Positions 23,401-33,371 of a stretch of DNA of 64,000 nt are shown here, one piece after another. A model generated the notes under the pieces. It did no database searches and was not told the DNA's origin. It saw nothing but the letters and a program-made list of their open reading frames with translations. The first letter of the stretch is position 1. Every line of letters starts with the position of its first letter. The position numbers were made by a program, and so were the translations under genes. This stretch comes from Desarmillaria ectypa (taxonomy: Eukaryota > Basidiomycota > Agaricomycetes > Agaricales > Physalacriaceae): assembly GCA_030407005.1 (NCBI GenBank), contig JAUDYN010000008.1, forward strand, positions 806,001 to 870,000, read 5' to 3'.

Positions 23401-26400
23401 TGTTCTTGTTCATTTCGATTGAGCGGGTAGACTTTGCAGTCTAATGTGGATTTGGCATTGGGAGTTAGCTCAATGGCATGATCTCAGGGTCTTCGTTCAG
23501 GTAGATCATCAAAGCTCTCTTTTGAGAATAAATCTCTAAAGCTTTGGTACTGAGGAGGCATGAGCTCCTCAAAAGTTTGTTTTGGTTTTTCTGCATTTGC
23601 AGCTGCCACCAGTTCATTTGCATGATGGACTGCTTGGAGAATGATTTCTTCTTGCATATTGACTGCAAGAATACTTTTGCCTTCTTCTAGTTCTTCATCC
23701 CATTGATCTTCTTCATCTGTGTTGGAAAGTGAAAAATGGTTTTTTACACAATGACATCGTCCGAATATCATGGTTCCCACCTTCCAGTTGACAAAAAGAT
23801 TGTGGCATTTAAGCCAGTCATGATCCAAGTACACTGTCTTGGCACCCAAGTTGGTGACTGCTAGGTCAATTCATTCAATGTAATCACCAATAGTCATTTG
23901 GAGTTCCATGAATTCTGTTATGTTGCCCACCTTGTTATGAGTTCCATCAGCATTGTATACTGGAATGGGGGAGGCAGCCTTTTGGGTATCCAACTGATGT
24001 TGTTGGATGTAGGTTTGGTTGATAGAACTGTCTGTGCAACCACTATCCAACAACGCTCGGGTTGTCAACATCTTCTTTCCTGTATAAGGAGAGAGCTGGA
24101 TATCCACCAAAAAGTCTCATCCTAAGCTCTTGGTTTCTTAGATATACTGGATCAGTTTATGAAGTTCATAGAGCTGCTCATGTGCAGGACTCTCTTTAGT
24201 TCTTAAGCTCTGAATGAGCTCATTGGTTATCTCTCCAAGTCATTTGGGATGAACCCAAGTGGAAAGAACTGCTTTGGCAGCTGCCAAGTTCTTGAAACTG
24301 TGAACAGCATGCAGAGTCCAGTTGATCCTGAATGGTTTGTACCATTGGTGATCATGTGCCTCTGTAGTTGGCAGGACTTTGAGGTTTGGTACCCCCTTGT
24401 TAGGCAGGATTTCAGGTTTTGGTGCTTCCTGATTAGGCAAGACTTCAGGTATTGAGATACTGGCTTTGGGCTGGCTGGCTTGCCACAACCTAAAGGTAGT
24501 GTCATCTTCTTCATCAGGTACTTCGATGACAGTGGTGATTCTACTGGAATGCCCTCTCTTTACCACCTGGGTGCTAGTGGCTTCTCCCTGTTCTTTGGCT
24601 TTAGTTCACTTGGAAACTTGCCAGGACTTGAAAGGAGTCTGGTTTCAGCTTGAGGTGTTCGAGGTTCTGCTTCTACTATCAGTTCCAGAAGAGTACTGAG
24701 CTTTCACAGCTGGGGTGAATCTCATCAGCATTGCCATCGGCTGCACTACTGGCTGTTCTCCCACTGGTCTGGATAGTGTGTGGCCCTGGTCCTGGCCTTG
24801 GTGAAAGGCACTCTCCTGGTCCCCTACTGACCCTGGCGAGACTGGTAGACTTGCCTCCCAACTTATCAGGAGTACTGAGCTTTTTGGACTTCTGAGAGGC
24901 CCGAGGGCATCTCACCTACTAGTCTCCATCTGCAGTTTTACCCACATATCCAGTGAGTTCCGCTGTGTGGGCTCAGTGGACTTTGTGGCAGTGCCAGCAC
25001 CACCTGGCAAATCCTGCACCTCATTGGGGGCTTGGGATTCACTGTAGATTTTCATGTCAGCTTCTTTCAGGAGTATGATGTATCTGTTTGTTGTCGATTC
25101 TTTGGTGGTCTTCAGCTTCAGGGTCTGTGAAGTCATATGATATATATTGCATTTCATAGATAATTGTCTGTTATTATAGTAATCAGTCTGACCCGTGGAG
25201 ACTGAGGACTCACCTTCTTGAGACTTGGTCAAGTAAGAGGAATCGAATCCTTGTCAACCTAGTCTTTTGCCTCTTTGATTTTGGTCATAGGTGGCACTAC
25301 TTCATTAGTAGGCCCTACTGACTGAACATCCCTTAACTCTTTTCTCCTGGGGCAATCTTTGCTCAGATGATCTTTCTCATCACACCTGAAGCATCTGCCC
25401 TCGGCCCTTCACTGATCGATGTCCATGGGCTTTCCTGCCCCTCCATATGTCATCCAATGACCAGTCCTGGCATCCCGACTGACCCCCGTGTTAGCAATCA
25501 GCTTTGGAGCTGAGGAACTTGTTGCCCCAGCAGCGGCTTTGCTGCTGGGTTGCTGTTGGTGTTGGGGATGGGAATCGTTCTTTTGTCCATCCCAGGGTGT
25601 GCTGGTGGTCTGGTCAAAGATCCATTTGCATTGGTGCTCCTCATACATTCAGAGAATGTGCTCCTTCCATTCCAGATATGAGCATGGAATATTAATGCCC
25701 ATATTCAAAATGAAGGTCATATAGGAGGAAGGTACTCCTAGGTGAACGGCCTTCACCATGGTGCCACGCTTGTTCTCATCAGTCTATTGGCCCACTAATT
25801 TGGCCTCTTCTTCCAATTTCTGGAAGTAGTGGGAGGTGGGCTGCGCTCCCATTCAGAGGTTGAACATCTACTTCTCATGGACTTCCTTGATGGTGGGGTC
25901 TCTGAATTGTCAGAAGACCATCTTGATGAAGTCTGCCCAGTCAGGGTAGCAGAAATGGACAGTGGTCCCATCATATGAGTCGCCAACCTAGAACTCAGGT
26001 CTCTTGTAGACCCACCAATCCTTGGCAGCCCCCTTGAAGTGGGAGGTTGCAAATAGTACCAGATGCAAGGGCACCTGGAAATAGTGTCAGAACACTTCAA
26101 AGTAGGCGATGCAATCACCTATGAAGCATTCGATGTTGTCATAGTCCTCTTTGAATGGAGAGGGGACCTTGACAAGAGTGGGTTTGATGCCCAGATATGG
26201 TGCATCAGCAGCAGCATTTCCAACAGGGTTGGGGATTGGGTCGGAAGGGCCCTTGCTGGGGGGCAGTCTTGAGATTGAATATCGATCTGGCCTTGGACCC
26301 AGATAGCCTCTTGGCAGCTCCAAGGGTCTGCCCCTGTCCAGCTCCTTCCCCTTCTCTTGGTCGTGGAGGTAGTCTGTCATTATCCTTCTGGTGGACTCCT

Positions 26401-27931
26401 CCCTTTCAAGCTCTTCATGCATCTCCATGATGCACTTCTCTTTCTCGGCAAGCATAGTTTTCATCTGCTGCCAAATTTCTTCTACCATTGCTGGGGTTCT
26501 CACTGCCTCTGCAGTGGTGGTTCCTGCAGGGACATTTTTGGCTTCCATATCTTCTCCCATGCCTGCAAAGAGAAGACTGCCACTCTGGTAGGGGTGGTAG
26601 CCTTATTGTTGTGCCCAACTATGTGGCAGTGAGTCAGGCAGGGGTCTTGGTCTTGCAACTGGGGTGTCTGGAGGGTAGTCTGGAATTGTTTCATATTGAG
26701 GCTGATGGTATCCCAGCCCACTGTAGTAACCTGTATCATAGGTAAACATATTGTACTGGGGCCCTTGCCCCCATCTACTCCTCTCATTGGGTCTCCAATA
26801 CCTATAAGTGTTATAGAGAGTGTTCCAGCTCCCTCTGCTCATCCTTATCTCAGGCTCGAAGCCCTGGTAGTATATCCCCAACCATGGCAGGGAATAACTG
26901 ACATTCTCAGTTTGCCCATATTTGGGCACAGAGTGTGGTGTCAGGGTTAGGACCCCGTATGGGGTCTCCTTAGTTACATGTGAGCCACTCATCCATACTT
27001 GTTCTGGGCTCATCCCAGAGACTTCTTGCTTTCACATTCCAACATTGGATGTTCCAGGCAGTGGACCTAAAGGAGCCAAATGGACCCCTGTTGAACTTGG
27101 AGAGTTCAGGCCAGATGTAATTGTCACCATTTGGGTTGAAAGGACTGTCAGCAGTAGTGGGAGGGGGCGAGCATGGGGCATCAAGTTCCCTGTTGGACTC
27201 ATCAGAGATTTCGATGACAGAGAGAGAAGAGATGGAATTGGTCCCTCCTTGGGGCCAGTTTTCTCTATGGGCCCAGGGTCCATAGGGGTGGTTTCGATCC
27301 ATGGTGGGATTGTTGGGATTTCGGGGTCCATGATAAGACCCATTGGAGGAGGAGGACCAGGAGTGGGAAGAAATCTGCCAGGAGTATGAATGAAGGGTGG
27401 GGTAGGAGGATGGATGGGGCAGGGATATGAGGGCCCAGGGTAGGGGGGTGGGACATCCTCCTCAGCCCATATGTGCCACATATATTCCTTGGCAATGGAG
27501 GGGGCAGGTTGTTCCATCCTGTAGCAGAGGAAGACTGTCTGAGCATTGTGCTCATTGATGGAGGAGGACCCTGCAGTTGGGGCCCCCTCATTTGGGTTGC
27601 AGGAGGGTCCTGTAGTGGGGGTCCTCTCATTAATTGACTCCTCAGAGGAGGAGGCAATGGTGAATTGTGCTCGGGGATGACTGAGAGGTATCGCCTCTCA
27701 TTCTCCCAATTGGGTGGGGGATAGCCCATGGGGAATGACATGGTCAGGGTGGTGGGGTGGGCAGGGGGAGAGTGTTGGACAATGAACCTGTCTCTGTCAT
27801 AGGAGAGTTTATATTTCTTCCTTATATATTAAGATGGCGAGAACTATAAAAAAGGTTAAGAGTATGGCACTGCTGATTGCAATACCGAGAGAAATGGTTC
27901 AGGAGTTCTGTTGGTCTTTCTCATTGGTCAT
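20467..27931 (-). pseudogene. E4 gag-pol remnant with two chromodomain-like modules
   Basis: Gag begins MTNEKDQQNS at 27931 with a hydrophobic segment near 27835-27905. It continues through a proline-rich acidic part, a coiled coil near 26370-26560 (EEIWQQMKTMLAEKEK), capsid near 26000-26220 and an intact knuckle (CFRCDEKDHLSKDC) near 25345-25395. Pol has protease with LDSGCTDSSIN near 24020-24052, reverse transcriptase with an intact YLDDIL near 23030-23050, RNase H near 22340-22650, an integrase zinc finger 21840-21990 and core 21130-21820. In the core, HISVDIVTG is kept but the second catalytic Asp is Asn (VISN). Two chromo-like modules end Pol (about 20720-20900 and 20490-20690). The 24110, 24566 and 25232 reading frames agree, placing linker and protease in one frame that differs from Gag. 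Several stops and the integrase change make it inactive. Confidence 0.8.
25125..25213 (-). other. Candidate 89-nt intron between Gag and Pol in E4
   Basis: Donor GTGAGT and acceptor CACAG on the minus strand. Gag (zinc-knuckle frame) enters in phase 0 after two Lys codons and meets TGA about 19 codons in. If removed, translation passes into the linker frame that leads to protease. The length is not a multiple of three, so removal supplies the frame change. Ribosomal frameshifting is the alternative. Confidence 0.5.
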
Positions 27932-27977
27932 AGAGGAATGCTTCTTTTATGGCTAGCATTGGAAGAAGTGGAGGATA

Positions 27978-27990
27978 ATCTTTTGACTAA
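27978..27990 (-). promoter_or_regulatory. E4 self-complementary primer-binding site
   Basis: TTAGTCAAAAGAT on the coding strand, directly after the 5' LTR. The LTR segment at 28127-28139 is ATCTTTCAACTAA. As in E3, the two mismatches fall on an ancestral CpG. Confidence 0.6.
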
Positions 27991-28363
27991 TATTATAGCC
28001 CTGCTTAAGCACATGACTTGGGACATAAGCTGATCTCTTTGGGCTGTTACATGTTTGAACAGTCACTCAGTTAGAGACTTAAGCTCAGTCTTTAGTGTAT
28101 GCAAGTAAGAGGTATATGAGTGTAATTTAGTTGAAAGATAGAGTACAACAGTGTAGTTTACTCTGTTTATATACTAGAACAGTGTCAAAGTCAAATGGTC
28201 CAGAAGGATCATGGTCCAATAGAGAGAGTCTGGGGTAATAGTTGGTGAGAAATGAGGGTAACGGTCAGTGAGTGGGTTGATATGAGTCAGAAACGATGGT
28301 TGATTAGATGGATGAGTCATGGATATGACTTGGATAAGATAAGATAATGGAAAAATCATAACA
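27991..28363 (-). repeat. E4 5' LTR
   Basis: 373 bp, starting TATTATAGCC (decayed TGTTAG...) and ending AATCATAACA. It is shorter than its partner, with about 45 bp missing near 28175. TGAGTCAT is near 28314. E2 integrase resumes at the next base. Confidence 0.8.
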
Positions 28364-29785
28364 GGTGTAGAAGCCTATGTCAAGGGATGTGAAACCTGCC
28401 AATGCACCAAGAGCAGTATGCAAGCTAAATCAATGCCATTGTACCTGAATACTATCCTAGTTGGGCTCTGGATGCATATATCCATCAATATAATCACCAG
28501 TCTCCTAGAATCCAATGGCTATGATACTCTGCTAGTAGTTGTTGACAGATTCTCTAAAATAATCATCCCCATTGCATGTAATGAGGAGCTTTCTGTGGAA
28601 AAATGGGCATAAATCCTTTGAGATCACATATACTCCAAGCATGAGATGCTTCAAATCATCATCTCTGACAGAGGCCCCCAATTTTTCTTAAAATTCATGA
28701 AGGATCTATATCGGATGCTAGATATCACTACAAATGCCTCCACTGCCTATCACCTACAGACTGACAGACAAACTGAATAAGTCAACCAGAAAATTGAGAA
28801 GTATCTCCAGATTTTCATTAACTACAGATAAGATGATTGGAGTAACTGGTTACCACTCATAGAGTTCACACACAATAACCAGATACACTCAGCCATGAAC
28901 AAAAGCCTGTTCATAGCACTATATTGAAGGAATCTGTGACTCATACTAGACTCAACCAGGGGAACCTCATTTGCAAACCCAGCTACTGTGGAGTTCACAG
29001 AAACCATGGCACAAGTACACAAAGAGGTGTACAATATGTTAAATAAGGCTGCAATACAAATAAAGGAGCAATACAACAAGAAGAGATATCCCACACAAGA
29101 GTACAATGTGGGCAATAAGGTTTGGCTTGACATGAGTAACCTTCACCTCCCAAAACCAAAAAGGAAGCTTGACAACAAATAAATGAGACCATTCATAATC
29201 CTTAAAAAAACAGGTATATTAGCATATAAACTAAAGCTGCCTCCTCATTAGAAAATTCACCCATGATTTAATGAAAAGCTGCTGACACTATATGCCACCC
29301 TAGCATTCCTAAACTAAGAACAGCCTCTCCCACCCCCTCCCAATCTCATTGATGGACAGGAGGAGTATAAAATTGAGGAAGTACTCAACTTATGAATCTG
29401 CCAAGTATGAGTAAAAAAAAGATAGCCATCTAAAGTCATAACCAACTATTTGATAAAATAGGTTGGATGGATATGAGAATATAACTTCTGGATCAGAGAC
29501 ATGGAAATGGAGAATGCTCAGGATGCTATCAAGGCATACAAAGAAAAGATAAGATAAATATGACATCTAGATACTGCCAAAATCATAGCCACTCAAAAAG
29601 CCATCTTTAATATCCTCAATTATGAATACTTAGAGAATGGAGATATTACATACCTTGTACAATAAGAAGACAGAATTTGGAAATAGGTTCAAAATCCAGA
29701 TCTGATCTATTGGAAGGATCTTATCAATGAGTACTGGACTTGCCAAGCTAAATCACAATATGAACTTCCAAATGAGAAATCTTAA
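28364..29785 (+). pseudogene. E2 pol remnant, second part (integrase and chromodomains)
   Basis: Resumes in the integrase zinc finger (GCETCQCTKS near 28387-28420). It passes through the core, where HISIN shows loss of the first catalytic Asp and IISDRGPQF keeps the second, then the conserved SPF-type region, and two chromo-like modules near 29355-29560 and 29590-29740. It ends at a TAA at 29783-29785, at the same place as the other family members. RNase H and most of reverse transcriptase are missing before it. Confidence 0.75.
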
Positions 29786-29817
29786 CAGTTGGAACAACTG
29801 TCTTAATGAGAGAGTAA

Positions 29818-30213
29818 TATTATGATTTTTCCTTCTTCTTAGTGACTATTTTATCTTGGAAGCTTATCTTATCTTATCTTTGTGATTACTGTCATTCTCT
29901 CATTATCACTATTGCCTTACCCATAACAGACAATTCTAGCAATTGTACTACACCTTGCAATGGTCACTTGCCAAACTGGCAATTCTCTATTATTTCATGC
30001 ATAGACTATGAGTGATCATACCTATTAATAAGACTCTCAGTTTTATATATAAATAGAATAGCTTTCACTATACTATCTTCAGCTTCAAGCTAACATTTAT
30101 CAATACTAATCCTCTACTCTATAAAATCCAGCTAAGACATTAGCCCTTCTTCTCTGGATCTAAAGACTATAGCTGTCTCTCTGGGTGACTGTCCAAACAC
30201 AAGACAGCCTAGG
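29818..30213 (+). repeat. E2 3' LTR, 3'-truncated
   Basis: Starts TATTATGATTTTTCC after a purine-rich tract. It follows the 5' LTR sequence through GACAGCCTAGG, then switches abruptly to minus-oriented LTR sequence near 30214. It retains GCTTCAAGCTAA, the exact complement of the E2 primer site. Confidence 0.75.
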
Positions 30214-30519
30214 TCTTAGCTAAGTTCTATGAAGTGGAGCTTTTAGTATGAATAAACTTTAGTTTGAAGCTGGGGATTGTACAGCAAGAACTATATGGCT
30301 TATATATGAAAACTATATGGCTAATAATAAGTCTATCCATGAGTAGTCTATGCATAAAACAATAAGAAATGTCTGTTGGGTGAGCAACTTTTATGAGCCA
30401 TGAGCATAATAGCTGAAGTCACATTTTATGGGCAAGGCAACAGTGATGGCCATGAATGGTATGAGGATCAGGGTGATAAGATAGGCATCTGAAGATAAGA
30501 TAACAGAAAAATTATAACA
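30214..30519 (-). repeat. LTR fragment, inverted, lacking its left end
   Basis: Matches the E5 LTR from its TTAGCTGAATTCTATG part to the AATTATAACA end. About the first 125 bp are missing. It forms a head-to-head junction with the E2 3' LTR. Confidence 0.65.
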
Positions 30520-30658
30520 ACTATCTGATTTTTTCTTCTTTACACACTAAGATGTTAGTCTCTGTACTCAGTACAGATTAGTGATAACACTATAGGTGGC
30601 TGCCCAAACATGAAGCAGCCTAGGTGTTTGATCTTATTTGTCAAGTTGATTGCTAACA
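30520..30658 (+). repeat. LTR 3'-end fragment
   Basis: Short plus-strand tail resembling the last 140 bp of a gypsy LTR (GGTGGCTGCCCAAACATGAA, ending GCTAACA). The upstream part is missing. Confidence 0.5.
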
Positions 30659-30668
30659 ATTGGTCTGA

Positions 30669-31990
30669 TAATATGCTATCTATGCATTCACACTTAGATT
30701 TTGCAATTTTGTAACTATACTATCACACATGTATTCTATACTAGTGATATATAGAGGACTATAGCTGATGCTTCAAGCTGATAGTTAAAAGTAGTAGGCA
30801 ACTAGTAGAGTCAGAACTTAGATATAACACTATTAGTGAGTTTAAATCTATCAGCCAGCCAGACTAATAACTCAAATGCTAGTAGGATCCTGTGAAATAT
30901 AGCTACTAGCAAATGAAGAATGCTACTACCACACCAAAACTAGATGCAGAGTACTTGGATCTCATGAAGTTTTATCATTAGCAAACCAGACTGAGCATAA
31001 ATGCCTAAGTTAAGATAATTAGTCACATGGAAATCTTGAAACAGGACTTAAAAATGAATTATGAATAGATTAACCTTGAGCCCAGATCTGACTAGTGTGA
31101 TATAGATCTCTTATAATCAGTACTAGTGTAGCCAGACTGCACTCTTGATCATGATCAGATAGCTATTATAGGCACAAATATCTGGCAATTCATATAACAG
31201 TATCACTAGGGCATGTAGTTAGATCAAGAGAGCAGAAAGACTAAATGTGGAGTCTCTAGACCAACTATGTCATGATTATTCACTATTATTTATGTCTAGC
31301 CAAGAAATTCTTACCAATATATCCTATATCCAGATGATATTTATAGTTCTGTATCTGTCTTAGTAGTATATAAGTAGTGGAATAGGCACTTATGCAAACC
31401 AGGCAAGCCATCCCCACAGTTGAGCTCTCACTAGTAGTAACTAGTGTGTTCAACTAAAGGCTTTTGTGCTTAATCTCAATAAAGTGATCAATAGTCACTA
31501 AGTCACTCATAGTATTACATTGAATTGAAGTTTCTTGGGGTTCACTGTTATATCCTGTAAAGGTCTAGAGTGTTTTGAAGTTAGTTCAAGCAAAGTTCTC
31601 AGAGTTATAGTATTATTCTTAGATCAAGAGTGTGGCTAATCAAGTGTTTATCACTTATAGGAAGCAGTGTAGAGCCAAGAATGCTATCAGTCTAAAGCAG
31701 TTTCAGTCAGAACAAGTGTAGTAGCTCAAACCAAGTCACTCTTTATACAATCATGTCTTACCAACCCTGCTAGTGTAAGTAGTACTTTATATGACTCACT
31801 AGTAATAAATAAAATATCTTTAAAACAACTTTACTTAATTATTGAAGTCTGCAGAGTGCTTTCATTGTACTTGAAACCATCTGAATTTAATATATTGGTG
31901 ATTAAGTGTAGAGTAGTAAGAGGTTTAGTGTGATTGATGTTTATTGCCATTCCTTAATTCTTTTGTCACTCACTATTACTAAGCATATTA
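30669..31990 (+). repeat. 1.3-kb LTR-like repeat, copy a
   Basis: 1322 bp and related along its whole length to 40677-42034 and to the reverse of 42475-43832. It has a TATATAAGTAG box near 31368 and AATAAA near 31805, in LTR-like order. Most CG sites of the other copies are TG or CA here, so this is the oldest copy. It has no internal coding region, hence a probable solo LTR of a family whose coding part is not in the window. Confidence 0.65.
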
Positions 31991-32892
31991 TCATGGCTAA
32001 TTGAACCTTAAGTCATTAGAATATGACTTGTTAAGCTGTTCCCCAGATCCACTTTTCCTTGCCTGTGAGTCATATTATTGAGTGGATAATATCACTATAG
32101 CCTTTAATAAATCATTAGTAGAAGTTTGTAAACCCAAGGAAGGATTGTAGTTTCTGCTTTTTGGTAGGTACTAGTTATTCTATGATTTCTACTACTCAGA
32201 CAGAATCTATCCAAATGGACCCTTTACTGATAATGACTCTGAGATAATCAATCTCTAGTACCTTAAATTCACACTTCTTCACTTTTAGGAACAACTTGTG
32301 TTTATGAAGAAGTTCCAGGATGTGATAAATGATATATTAATGCTCTTATAGAGTCTTAGAGAGTATAAAGATGTCATCAAGATAGACAATGACTGAGGCT
32401 AGGTTTTCTTTAAAAAATTTGTTGAGCCCCTCCTGCTTGGTTCAGTTCAATGGGTAGACTTTATAGTCTAGCATAGATTTGATGTTGGAATTAGCTTAAT
32501 AGTATGATCTCAAGATTTTCATTCAGAGAGTTCATTGAAGTTTTTTTTGTCAAATAAGTCCTTAAAGTCTTAGTATGCTTTAGGTATCATGCTTTCAGAG
32601 GATTTCTTGATTTTTTCTTCATTAGCTTTAGCAGCAAGTTTATTGGTCTTATGTACAGCCTAAATCTCTATAGTTTCCTAAAAGTCCACTGCTAAAATAG
32701 TTTTGCCTTCCTCCAGTTCTCATTCATCATCAGAGTCTGTATTGGAAAGTATGAATGGGTTTTTGATGCAGTGGCAATGAGTGAAGATGATCTTACTAGT
32801 CTCTCAATTGATGATTAGGTTGTGTTATATAAGCCAGTCATATCTGAGAAAGATTTTCTTGCTTTCTAGATTTATAACAGCTGAGTCTATTC
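31991..32892 (-). pseudogene. Pol fragment of an E8-like gypsy element (protease end and part of RT)
   Basis: Reads on the minus strand from the protease-proximal GYDWL region near 32850 through an acidic EEGKTILAVDF stretch, resembling E8. An in-frame jump from FFKENLA to SVIVYLDDI near 32395 removes about 330 bp of reverse transcriptase. The fragment ends inside reverse transcriptase against the 1.3-kb repeat. On the right it is cut by the E5 LTR within the protease. Confidence 0.65.
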
Positions 32893-33339
32893 TGTTAGAC
32901 CCATATCTCATGTGATCTGCAGATATATGCTAAGACCCAGGGCTGTCTCATGTTCAGATAGTCACCCCAGGGTCTGTGGCTATAGTCTTCAGATCTGATG
33001 AAGAGAGGCTAAGTTCTTAGCTGAATTCTATGAGAAAGATGATAGTATAGATAAACTTTAGTTTGAAGCTGAGAATTTACAGTGAGAACTAACTAGTTTA
33101 TATATGAAGACTGGATAGTTAATAATAGATAGGTCCATGAGTAGTCCATGCATAAAACAATAAGAAATGTCCATTGGGTGAGCAACTATTGCTAGCTATG
33201 AGCACAATAGCTGAAGTTGCATTTTATAGGCAAAATAATAGTGATTGCCATGGGTGAAGATAGAGATCAAGATGATAAGATGAAGCTGGGAGATAAGATA
33301 AGGCTAAAAATAAGATAAGACAAGAGAAAAATTATAACA
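32893..33339 (-). repeat. E5 3' LTR
   Basis: 447 bp, TGTTAGACCC to ATTATAACA, with several GATAAG motifs near its right end and a polypurine tract (ACTCCCTTGTTAAG on the plus strand) beyond it. Confidence 0.8.
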
Positions 33340-33371
33340 TTACTCCCTTGTTAAGACAGTCATTCTGACTG

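Larger units (their letters stand above)
20435..28363 (-). mobile_element. E4, complete-length gypsy element, best-preserved Pol of the window
   Basis: The interior starts with the polypurine tract at 20435 (ACTCCCTTGTT on the plus strand) and ends at the primer site 27978-27990. Its 3' LTR is the shared LTR 20018-20434 and its 5' LTR is 27991-28363. All Gag and Pol domains are recognisable. The right flank (GGTGT) does not match the left flank of E3 (TTTTC), as expected if E3 and E4 were separate insertions. Confidence 0.8.
1575..30213 (+). mobile_element. E2, outer Ty3/gypsy chromovirus-type retrotransposon, degenerate and heavily nested
   Basis: E2 is the host of most of the left half of the window. 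Its 5' LTR (1575-1854 plus 10034-10198) is split by E1. Its gag to early reverse transcriptase runs 10256-15326 with a solo LTR inside. Integrase to chromodomains resumes at 28364-29785, followed by a truncated 3' LTR (29818-about 30213). The segment from the middle of reverse transcriptase through RNase H to the integrase zinc finger is absent. It was apparently lost when two later insertions recombined (E3/E4). Frameshifts and stops occur throughout, so it cannot be active. It is older than E1, E3 and E4, which interrupt it. Confidence 0.8.

Noticed and set aside
20005..28139. Compensatory TG/CA differences in the E3 and E4 primer sites as evidence for coevolution
   Set aside because: In these two copies the LTR and primer site of the same element do not match at the two bases. 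Both forms are the two decay products of one CpG, so they are not counted as covariation.
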